Assembly (NCBI GenBank): GCA_964385195.1
Contig: CAYLOC010000063.1
Span: 1-14,664 of the forward strand
Reading direction: 5' to 3'
From: CAYLOC01 sp964385195
GTDB taxonomy: Bacteria > Actinomycetota > Actinomycetes > Propionibacteriales > Nocardioidaceae
DNA length: 14,664 bases
The notes beneath the pieces are model-generated. The model saw only the letters and a list, made by a program, of their open reading frames with translations. It was not told the origin of the DNA and searched no databases. The position numbers and the translations under genes are program-made. The number at the start of each line of letters is the position of its first letter. The stretch's first letter is position 1. Positions 1-7,900 of this stretch are shown here, in pieces.

Positions 1-990
1 ACCACCACCGTCGTAGCTCTGGCGCCACAGTTCTTCACCGGTCTCCAGCGAATAGGAAATAGTCAGCCAATTAGCCCCCCGATTCTCTGTGCGAGTAGAC
101 CCCGTAACGACCACGGTGCCAGCCGAAGTGGTCGTGACGGCATCGCCAACGTCGATACCTCCTGACGGGCCGTCATAGTCGACATTCCACAGCAGATCAC
201 CGGTGTGCGCGTCGAAGGCGACCGTCCCCCAGTCGGCGAACGAGTCAGCCCCGCTGCTTTGGCCGGTGACAACAACGATCGACCCGTCGGGGCTGACATC
301 CACCGCCCGAGGGTCATCGGTTCCGTGCCCCGGACCGTCGTAGTGCGCCACCCAGAGCTGATCACCGGACTGCGTGTCGTACGCGACAATGCCGTAGTCC
401 GGGCCACCGGCCGTATGGCTCAGCCCGATGACGAAGATGGTGCTGCCATCCGGGCTGACGGAGAGCGCTGAGCCCCAGTCCGACTCGCTCGCCGGACCGT
501 CGTATCGTGCCAGCCACAGTTGTTCCCCGGTCTTGGCGTCGTAGGCGATGGTCGCGAAGTCACTCCCCGTGCCTTTCCCGGTACTGATACCAGTAATGAA
601 GACCTTGCTGCCGTCAGGCGTTACCGCCAACGCAGTCTGGTCATCGCTGCCGCCTACGGGTCCGTCGTAGCGGGCAAGCCACAGTTGCCGACCTGTCTCC
701 GCGTCATAAGCCGCCGTTGCGTAGTCGGGACTGAGGAGGCCGGGTATCGCCGCATAGCTCGACCCAGAGACATAGACCGTCTGACCGTCAGGAGCGAAAA
801 CGACGTCATGAGCGCGGTCAGCAGCGGGACCGAAGCTCGTCCCAGGACCGTCATAGCGCGCAACCCACACCTCCCTCTGGGATCCCGAAGGCTGCGGATC
901 AGCTTGTGCTGCCCTACCGGGTGATGCCGCAGCGATCACCCCCACGCACACCATCACCGTCCATGCGCAACGTGAGACGTTACGTCGCAT
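1..990 (-). CDS. Secreted beta-propeller repeat protein (3' end outside window)
   Basis: Reading the minus strand from the ATG at 990-988 gives 330 codons with no stop before the window edge, so the C-terminus is missing. AAGGAG at 1006-1001 is a good ribosome site. Residues 1-30 are a Sec-type signal peptide: MRRNVSR, a hydrophobic core WTVMVCVGVIAAA, and a likely cleavage after AQA. The mature part is at least five repeats of about 50-57 residues, each with a signature like LWLARYDGP, then xxSPDGSxxFVTG, then DYxTxAYDxxTGEQ. This resembles the SBBP/PQQ-like propeller families. No catalytic motif is visible. The protein is probably exported and folds as a propeller for binding; the ligand is unknown. 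It diverges from the LAL regulator, which may control it (inference). Confidence 0.85.
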   Translation of the reverse strand, partial: MRRNVSRCAWTVMVCVGVIAAASPGRAAQADPQPSGSQREVWVARYDGPGTSFGPAADRAHDVVFAPDGQTVYVSGSSYAAIPGLLSPDYATAAYDAETGRQLWLARYDGPVGGSDDQTALAVTPDGSKVFITGISTGKGTGSDFATIAYDAKTGEQLWLARYDGPASESDWGSALSVSPDGSTIFVIGLSHTAGGPDYGIVAYDTQSGDQLWVAHYDGPGHGTDDPRAVDVSPDGSIVVVTGQSSGADSFADWGTVAFDAHTGDLLWNVDYDGPSGGIDVGDAVTTTSAGTVVVTGSTRTENRGANWLTISYSLETGEELWRQSYDGGG

Positions 991-1170
991 CGGTCGTCCT
1001 CTCCTTCGCGGCATCCGTACTCTCCTCAAGTGCTCTTGCTTTCTTCCCACGAAACTGTCTTGCAACGCTAGTGAGCGGATCGGCGCACAACATCCGTGTT
1101 CTACACTGAGTTTTGCTTTTCCGGCTCAGCACGCCGCGGCCCGCCCCGTGGTCCGGGGAAGGAGTGGCTC
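991..1170. promoter_or_regulatory. Divergent intergenic region between propeller gene and LAL regulator
   Basis: These 180 bases must hold the promoters of both divergent genes. On the plus strand TACACT at 1102-1107 is a possible -10 box for the regulator, but I find no convincing -35. On the minus strand TAGCGT (1070-1065) is a possible -10 for the propeller gene, the same hexamer as in the protease promoter at 4891-4896. A short hairpin, CCCCG-TGGTC-CGGGG at 1144-1158, abuts the regulator's Shine-Dalgarno and could restrain its translation. No strong palindromic operator was seen. Confidence 0.35.
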
Positions 1171-4071
1171 TTGAGTACAACAGGCGCAGTGGAGTCAAGC
1201 GCTGTCCACCGTGGAAGCCGTCGTCCGCACGTAGGCCGCGAGGACGAAGTCAATGCCTTGGTCTCGGCTGGCGTCGCACCCCCCTCTCTCGTTGTTATCG
1301 AGGGTGAAGCAGGGATCGGCAAGAGCGAGATGGTGCGTGAGTTGGCGGGAAGACTTCAGCCATTCCGCCTGCGCAACATGTTCGTGGGCCACTGCCAGGA
1401 CCTACAAGAGCCGCTTCCCCTGGCGCCCCTGCTCGAGGTCTTCTCCCAGCACGCAGAACAGATCGAACCCCGCCAGCTCAGCCCGGTGGTAGGCGTCCTC
1501 TCCACGCTCGTCCCGGAGCTGGCGCAATCCCTTCCCGAGCCGCCGCCGCGCCTGCATGACCACAGGGCGGCACGACACCAGGTCTTTCGTGCCGCCACCG
1601 AACTGCTGGACCATCTCGGTCCGGCAGTCTTGGTGCTGGAAGACCTGCACTGGGCCGAGCCCGGCACCATCGACTTTCTGAACTTCCTCGCATGGCACCA
1701 ACCTGACAACCTCTCAGTCGTCCTGACGATCCGCACCCACGCGAAACGACTGTCCATTCAAGAAGCGCTCGCCCGGGCGCCGTACGGGCCTCCGGTCTGC
1801 CTCACACTCACGCCGTTCGATCGCGCCGAGGTAGGCGAACTGGCGCAGCACATTCTTCGGACCGATGTGTCGGATGAGGTGGCTGGTGCTCTCTACGAGA
1901 AGAGCGGTGGTATCCCGTTCGTCGTTGAAGAGGTCCTCCGCACGCTCTTGGAGCGTCTCCCGCCGCAGGACATTCACTCGGCTGACATTCTCGACGACCG
2001 CGTCGTGCCTGCCACGCTCCGCGACGTCGTACTGCAACGTATCGGGTCACTCGACGCCGTCACTCAGAACGTGTTGGAACTCGCCGCCGTACTGGGGCCG
2101 AAAGTGGACGCCGAGCTCATCTGCGAGGCGTCCGGGAGATCACCTGCTGAGGTCGCCGGGGCGCTCGCCCAAGCGCACACCGCCGGTCTGCTGCAGGAGC
2201 AGGACGGGCAGGACCGATTCCGTCACGTCCTCGCCCACCAGATCGTGTACAACGCGGTGGCGGCCCCTACCCGCCGATGGCTCCACCAGCAGGCCGCGCG
2301 CGCGATCGAGAAACGTCCGGGAGCGAAACCGAAGGCGCTTCTCGCCCACCACTACCGCCGGGGGAACGTCAAGGCAAAGTTCTTGCGGTACGCCGAGTCG
2401 GCAGCCGACCTCGCAGTAGCGCACGGCGATGACGCGACAGCGGCCCGATTCTTGCTCCAAGCGATGAACGAGGCGGACCCTGCGGTCGACGTGCGCACGC
2501 GGCTCGCAGTCAAGTTGGGACGCGCAGCCGTCGACGGGCTGGCCCACGACGAGGCAGCGCCGCTCTTGCAGCGTCTGGTCACTACTGAGGGGTTGGCCAC
2601 TCCAGTGCGCGGAGAGATCCGGTTCGCGCTGGGCCGTCTCCTCCGACAAATGGGAGCGGCCCGCCAGGGGTTCAAAGAAATCGAAACCGCCCTACCCGAC
2701 CTGGAGGAGCAGCCAGCTCTGCTCGCCCGAGCGCTTGCTGTCCTGGCGGCTCCGGAAACAGTGACCGAGTGTCACATGCACGTACACAACGTCCGCTGCG
2801 CCCACGCCGAGGAAGCCGCGCGAGACAGCGGTTCCCGCGAAGTCGAGCTCGCCGTGCACATCACGAAGTCATCTCTTCTGGTCGAGCAGGGCAGGTCCGA
2901 CGGGTGGGAGCTCATCGAGCAGTTGTGCCATGACCAGAGCCTCCTGTCGAGCCCCCGCGAACATGCTCGGGCATGCTTGAACTGGGCCCAGGCGGCATTG
3001 CACGTCGGTCACGTGCGCAGGGCGGAGCGATTTCTCGCCGAGGGTCGAGCGGTAGCCACTCAGTCGGACTATCTACGTGTCTCCGAGGTCACCGAACTCG
3101 TGACAGCCGCTGTTGACTGGGCGGCCGGTCGATGCGACGGTCTCGATGCGCGGGTCCGGCACCTGGCCGAACAGACCTCGGACTTCGGCGCCGCTTCGCT
3201 TGATGCCCGCCTCCTGCACGCCAGCATCCTGTCCGCCACCGCGAGCCCCTCGGAGGCCACGTCGTACCTTCGCGACCTCATCGCCGATTCCGAACGAGTG
3301 GGTGCAATCTGGCCGGTCCTTCGCGCCCATACCCTGCTTTCCAGGCTCCTACTGTCCACCGGTGACACCAGCGGTGGAATCGACGCCGCCACCTCTGCAC
3401 TCGACTACGCCCGGACGAAGGGTAACTGGGTTTGGGCCGCCGATACCGTGGCGTGTCTCGTTCAGGGCCAGTTGACCGTCGGCCGCCGCGGCGAGGCCCG
3501 CCGGCTCGTGCAGGAGCTGTCTCATCACCTGGGCGGCGTGGACGCACCGCTCGCCCAATCGTCACTGCTCACCGCCCAGGCCCTCAGCGCGCATGAGGAC
3601 CCAAGCGATGGAAACGGAGTCACCCGGCTACGGTCGGCCACACAGATCCTGTCCGAGGCAAACCTACGCTATGAAGAAGCGCGCACGACGGAGATGTTGG
3701 GCGACTGGAGATGTGCGGCCTCATCGACCGACGGGCAGGAGCTTCTGGAGAGGGCACTGACTATCTACGCCGCCATGAGGGCAAGCCGGGATGTCGCACG
3801 CGTATGCAGCCTGCTACGTCAACACGGACTCCCCGTTCCCTATCCGTGGCGCGGGGGCCGTCGGTCGCATGGCGTCACGCTGTCCCCGAGAGAGCGAGAG
3901 GTGGCGCTGCTCGCCGCCACCGGGAAGACAAACCAAGAGATCGCTGCCGATCTGTACCTTTCGCGCCGTACGATCGAGAGCCACATCTCCAACACGCTGC
4001 GCAAACTCAAGTGCACCTCGCGTAAGGAGCTGGCAGCCCATCCGGCACTCAGCCACACCAGGGACGACTAG
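1171..4071 (+). CDS. LAL-family (large ATP-binding LuxR) transcriptional regulator
   Basis: This encodes a 966-residue cytoplasmic regulator. I choose the TTG at 1171 because GGAAGGAG (1157-1164) lies six bases before it; the in-frame ATG at 1096 has no such site and adds an unconserved leader. Residues 21-25 (VGREDE) begin the AAA/STAND ATPase. Walker A is GEAGIGKS (45-52) and Walker B is VLVLED (153-158), followed by LHW, typical of LAL proteins. Residues about 400-880 are alpha-helical and TPR-like. The C-terminal LuxR helix-turn-helix spans about 902-960 (LSPREREV, TNQEIAADLYLSRRTIESH). LAL proteins couple ATP binding and an effector to gene activation. The effector cannot be read from sequence. 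The obvious target is the divergent propeller gene, or its own promoter. The gene is complete with no frameshift. Confidence 0.93.
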   Translation: MSTTGAVESSAVHRGSRRPHVGREDEVNALVSAGVAPPSLVVIEGEAGIGKSEMVRELAGRLQPFRLRNMFVGHCQDLQEPLPLAPLLEVFSQHAEQIEPRQLSPVVGVLSTLVPELAQSLPEPPPRLHDHRAARHQVFRAATELLDHLGPAVLVLEDLHWAEPGTIDFLNFLAWHQPDNLSVVLTIRTHAKRLSIQEALARAPYGPPVCLTLTPFDRAEVGELAQHILRTDVSDEVAGALYEKSGGIPFVVEEVLRTLLERLPPQDIHSADILDDRVVPATLRDVVLQRIGSLDAVTQNVLELAAVLGPKVDAELICEASGRSPAEVAGALAQAHTAGLLQEQDGQDRFRHVLAHQIVYNAVAAPTRRWLHQQAARAIEKRPGAKPKALLAHHYRRGNVKAKFLRYAESAADLAVAHGDDATAARFLLQAMNEADPAVDVRTRLAVKLGRAAVDGLAHDEAAPLLQRLVTTEGLATPVRGEIRFALGRLLRQMGAARQGFKEIETALPDLEEQPALLARALAVLAAPETVTECHMHVHNVRCAHAEEAARDSGSREVELAVHITKSSLLVEQGRSDGWELIEQLCHDQSLLSSPREHARACLNWAQAALHVGHVRRAERFLAEGRAVATQSDYLRVSEVTELVTAAVDWAAGRCDGLDARVRHLAEQTSDFGAASLDARLLHASILSATASPSEATSYLRDLIADSERVGAIWPVLRAHTLLSRLLLSTGDTSGGIDAATSALDYARTKGNWVWAADTVACLVQGQLTVGRRGEARRLVQELSHHLGGVDAPLAQSSLLTAQALSAHEDPSDGNGVTRLRSATQILSEANLRYEEARTTEMLGDWRCAASSTDGQELLERALTIYAAMRASRDVARVCSLLRQHGLPVPYPWRGGRRSHGVTLSPREREVALLAATGKTNQEIAADLYLSRRTIESHISNTLRKLKCTSRKELAAHPALSHTRDD

Positions 4072-4090
4072 CCACCCCACTGGGCGGCTA
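4069..4090. terminator. Hairpin between convergent LAL and winged-helix genes
   Basis: The stop codon TAG of the LAL gene opens a stem-loop: TAGCC pairs with GGCTA, then one A/C mismatch, then CCC with GGG around a CACT loop. It sits in the 27-base gap between convergent genes, so it could end transcription from both sides. There is no T-tract and the stem is short, so this is a modest candidate. Confidence 0.4.
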
Positions 4091-4098
4091 CGCGGCGG

Positions 4099-4674
4099 TC
4101 ACACCGGCCGCAGGCTGCCTGCCCCCACGGAGTCCACACGCACCTGGAAGCCCACACCGCGAACGGCGTGGAGGTCGATGCTGATGTCGGCCTCGCGCAG
4201 TTTGCGTCGCAGCCGCTTCACCAGCGAGTGCACGCTGTTGCGGTCGCCGTAGTACTCCGCGTCCCAAGCCGCGGCATAGAGCTGCTGGTAGGTCCAGACC
4301 CGGCCGGGTCGATGGACCAGGCATGCGAGTACGTCGATCTCCAGCTGGCTGAGGTCGACGGGATGACCGTGCCAGGTGACCATGGCCTGGTCACGGTCGA
4401 CATGAAGGCCATCCAGACGCACGTGTGCCGGCACCGGATCGTAGGTGGCGCCGCCCGCCCCTAACGGGCTCGCAAGTGGGTCCGCCCGATCCTGCTCGGC
4501 CTTGCGTCTGAGTAGGTCCAAGGCTGACTCCGTGTCCGGGACCATGACCACCACATCCGACGGGCTGAGCGCCCGCGCCAACCGCGCACGGGACTCGGCG
4601 TCGGCAGCTACACAGATGAGATAGGGCCGGTCATCCTCGGCTGTTACGTTCCTGGGTGCAGGAACTTCGGTCAC
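4099..4674 (-). CDS. OmpR/PhoB-type winged-helix regulator with a degenerate half receiver
   Basis: This is a 191-residue DNA-binding regulator. The start is GTG (4674-4672), preceded by GGGGAGG with about six bases of spacing. Residues 86-180 form a complete Trans_reg_C winged helix: VDLSQLEIDVLACLVHRPG, the recognition-helix region with NSVHSLVKRLRRKLRE, and the closing VRGVGFQVRV wing. Residues 17-57 look like the first half of a receiver domain (strand YLICVAADAE, helix, strand VVVMV, helix SALDLLRR), but no third strand with a phospho-acceptor Asp is evident before the DNA-binding domain. It is therefore probably not phosphorylated in the usual way, and no kinase gene is adjacent. It diverges from the S53 protease gene, with 11-bp tandem repeats in between, so the protease gene is its likeliest target (inference). 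An orphan SARP-like role is an alternative. Confidence 0.85.
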   Translation of the reverse strand: MTEVPAPRNVTAEDDRPYLICVAADAESRARLARALSPSDVVVMVPDTESALDLLRRKAEQDRADPLASPLGAGGATYDPVPAHVRLDGLHVDRDQAMVTWHGHPVDLSQLEIDVLACLVHRPGRVWTYQQLYAAAWDAEYYGDRNSVHSLVKRLRRKLREADISIDLHAVRGVGFQVRVDSVGAGSLRPV

Positions 4675-4814
4675 TCGCGCCTCCCCGTGGCGTTCGAATC
4701 GGCACCTTTACCACGTCCGGAAAGACCCGCTCCTGAGATTTCAGCGAGAACTTCCTGAACGTTTGTTGTCTCAACCTACTGGCCGTACTTCTTTCCTGCA
4801 ACCTCGGCCCGCCG

Positions 4815-4847
4815 TGTCGTGACCGTGTCCTGCCCATGTCCTGCCCA
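4815..4847 (+). repeat. Tandem 11-bp direct repeats, probable OmpR/PhoB-type operator
   Basis: TGTCCTGCCCA occurs twice head to tail (4826-4836, 4837-4847), preceded by a copy matching at 8 of 11 positions (TGTCGTGACCG, 4815-4825). An 11-bp period is one helical turn, and tandem 11-bp direct repeats are the known binding geometry of PhoB/OmpR winged-helix proteins. The array ends 20 bases before the proposed -35 box of the protease gene and lies between that gene and a gene for just such a regulator. The repeat is seen; the binding is inferred. Confidence 0.6.
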
Positions 4848-4867
4848 CCAGTGGCGACGACGTGACC

Positions 4868-4896
4868 TTGTAGCCTCACCCGCCCGGTCCTAGCGT
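4868..4896 (+). promoter_or_regulatory. Candidate promoter of the S53 protease gene
   Basis: TTGTAG (4868-4873) and TAGCGT (4891-4896) are separated by 17 bases. The -10 fits the loose actinobacterial TANNNT pattern; the -35 is weak, as expected for a promoter needing an activator. Transcription would begin near 4903, giving a leader of about 70 bases to the ATG at 4975. Confidence 0.4.
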
Positions 4897-4904
4897 CACG
4901 AGAA

Positions 4905-4921
4905 GGTCCAAGCCTTGGGCC
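4905..4921 (+). other. Stem-loop at the predicted 5' end of the protease mRNA
   Basis: GGTCCAA (4905-4911) pairs with TTGGGCC (4915-4921) around a GCC loop, with one G-U pair. It would lie within the first 20 bases of the mRNA predicted from the promoter at 4868-4896. A 5'-terminal hairpin can protect an mRNA from decay; the role here is inference. Confidence 0.35.
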
Positions 4922-4974
4922 TGGGGCCGACAAGACCTGTGGGCCTCTCTACGCACCAAGAGGGAGTTGTATCA

Positions 4975-7900
4975 ATGCCACATCGGAGGCATTTGCGCAG
5001 ACTCACCGCCTTGGTGGCCACTCCGCTGGTTGTTGCGGGCATGTCCTTGGCGTTTGCCGGACAGGCCCAGGCGACGACCAGCGTGTCGCCGCAGTCGGGG
5101 TCGTCCCCGACGGTGTCCGATCATGATGGGTCGGCAGCGAAGGTGAAGGCGACGAAGGCTGATCGGTATAAGCCGGCGGGGTGTGCCACTTTGACGGCAG
5201 CGCAGCGGAACTCACCGGTTCCGCACGCAACGTGTTTCGCGTTGGGTTACACCAACACTGCGGGGAAGCTGTTGTCCCCTGATGACGGCCCGCCGTCAAC
5301 GGCGACTACGCCGGAGGAGTTCCAGGATGCCTATAACCTGCCTGATGGCGGGGAGGGGTCCACGGTGGCGATCGTGGATGCGTTTGGCTATTCCACTGCC
5401 GAGGAGGATCTGGCGGTGTTCCGGGACTACTACGGGTTGCCGCCGTGTACGAGTGAGAACGGGTGTTTCACCACGATGGACCAGCGGGGTGGCACCGACT
5501 TCCCGCCGGATGACCCGGGGTGGACCATTGAGGCCGCGATGGATATGGATGCGGTGTCGGCGGTGTGCCCGAAGTGCAACATCCTCTTTATTCAGGCGGA
5601 CTCCAACTCCTTTGATGACTTGGGTGCTGCGGTGGACATGGCCGCGTCGATCCCGGGTGTGGTGGCGATCTCCAACTCCTACGGGGTGGATGGAGAGAAC
5701 CCGGCCCAGACCGGCTACGACCACTACTATGAGCACCCGGGGATCGCGGTGACGGTGTCTTCTGGTGACACCGGCAACGTGCAGTCCTGGCCGGCGACGA
5801 ACGACACCGTGGTTGCGGTGGGTGGTACCACCTTGACCCAGGATGACTCCGAGCGTGGCTGGCATGAGAGCGTGTGGGGCAACCCGAACGGCGGCGATGG
5901 TGCCGGGTCGGGGTGTTCGCTGTATGAGCCGGTCCCGGAGTGGCAGGCTGATGTTGCCACCACGTGTGGTGACTTCAAGGCGACCGCGGACATCTCCGCC
6001 GATGCCGACCCGGCGACCGGGATCGCGGTGTACAACACGATCGGGCAGTCCGGTTGGGGCCAGTGGGGCGGCACGTCGTTGTCGTCGCCGCTGATCGCGG
6101 GCATGTACGGCGTGGCCGGTACCCCGACCCCGGACACCTACCCGGTGTCGTATGCCTACGCCAACACCGAGGCGTTGTTCGACGTCACCGATGGCGCGAA
6201 CAACAACTGCGGCACCAAGCTGTGTGAGGGAGTCCCGGGCTGGGACGGCCCGACCGGGTTGGGGACCCCGAACGGGATCGCGGCGCTGACCCAGGGTGAG
6301 ACCGGTCAGATCGTGGGTACCGTCACCGACGCCGACTCCGGTGAGGCGCTGGCTGGTGTGTCGATCACCGCCGCCGACGCGGAGGGGAACGAGTTCTCGG
6401 CTACCACCGGCGACGATGGGACCTATGACCTGCACGCGCCGGCGGGGACCTACACCGTCACCGCTTCGAAGTTCGGGTACGCCGACAAGAGCGTTGAGGG
6501 TGTGCAGGTGACCGTCAACGAGCAGGTCACCGCGGACTTCGCGCTGTCGGCGCAGCCGACCGCGACGGTGTCGGGGACGGTGACCGACGGCTCTGGGCAT
6601 GGCTGGCCGATGCGGGCCGAGATCACCGTGGAGAACACCCCCGGCGACGCGGTGTTCTCCAACCCCTACACCGGCCGGTACAGCCTGTCGCTGCCGAAGG
6701 GGTCGACCTACACCCTGCACGTCACCTCCGCGGACCTTCCCGGGTACAAGACCCGAGACGTCACCGTGGACCTGACCGGCAACGCGATGGTGGGCACCCC
6801 GCCACACAAGCGGGCGCACACCGGCGCGAAGTCAACGGCACTGGCGTTCAAGCCCAAGCCGAAGCCGGCACCCTCGGCCGTGCACCAAAACATCGACCTT
6901 GACGTCGATGCCTCGGTCTGCACCGCGCCGGGGTATGGCTACACCTACGACGGCAGTGGCACCGACTTCGAGGGCTGGACCGGCACCGAGCCGCAAGACG
7001 GCTGGAGTGTCGTCGACAACGCCGGCACGGGCCAGACCTGGGAGTTCAACGACCCGGGTGGCCGCGGCAACCTCACCGGTGGATCCGGCAACTTCGCCAT
7101 CGTCGACTCCGACGAGTACGGCATCGACGGAGTGCAGGACACCAGCCTGGTGTCGCCGGTTGTGGACCTGTCCGGGATGGACACCCCGGAGATCGGGTTC
7201 GACACCGACTTCAACGCGATCGGTGACCAGAAGGGCACCGTGGACCTCAGCGTCGACGGTGGTGAGACCTGGACCACGGTCTGGGAGACCACTGGCGAAG
7301 ACGTGCAAGGCCACGTCGACGTCCCGATCCCGGACGCCGCGAACCAGTCGCAGGTGCAGGTACGGTTCCACTTCACCGCAAGCTGGGGCTGGTGGTGGGA
7401 GCTCGACAACGTGTTTGTCGGCAACCGCTCCTGTGACCCCAGCGAAGGCGGGCTCGTGGCCGGGATCGTGACCGATGACAACACCGGTGACCCGGTGAAC
7501 GGCGCGACGGTGACCAGTGACGCCAACGAGGAGGAGTTCGGGGTCACGGCGGAGACGCCGCAGGACGCGAACCTCTCCGATGGCTACTACTGGCTGTTCT
7601 CCTCGCACACTGGGCAGACCGGGTTCACCGTGGCCAAGGGCCAGTACGCCCCGGCCACCGGTTCGGTCAACGTCCCGGTGGACTACGTAGCGCACAGCGA
7701 CTTCGAGCTGCGTGCCGGCCACCTGGTGGTCGACCCGGGTTCGATCGAGAAGACGCTGCGGATGGGGCGGTCGGCCTCGGCTCCGGTGACGTTTACCAAC
7801 GACGGCACGGAGTCGGTGCACGTGAAGCTGGGTGAGCAAGACGGCGGGTTCACCCCGCTGAACGGGCAGCACCTGGCCAAGACACCCGGAGCGCCCACCA

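Noticed and set aside
205..924. Plus-strand open frames opposite the propeller gene
   Set aside because: They are broken pieces, while the minus strand is one uninterrupted frame with signal peptide and regular repeats.
1096..1170. N-terminal extension of the LAL regulator from the ATG at 1096
   Set aside because: No ribosome site precedes it, the extra 25 residues are unlike the family, and the TTG at 1171 has GGAAGGAG at ideal spacing.
4915..4974. TTG start at 4915 for the S53 protease
   Set aside because: The added 20 residues would sit in front of a clean signal peptide, and the ATG at 4975 has AGGGAG eight bases upstream.
5296..6819. Long antisense open frame (507 codons) opposite the protease
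   Set aside because: GC-rich shadow of the real gene: His/Arg/Val/Gly-rich composition, no recognisable domain, no ribosome site.
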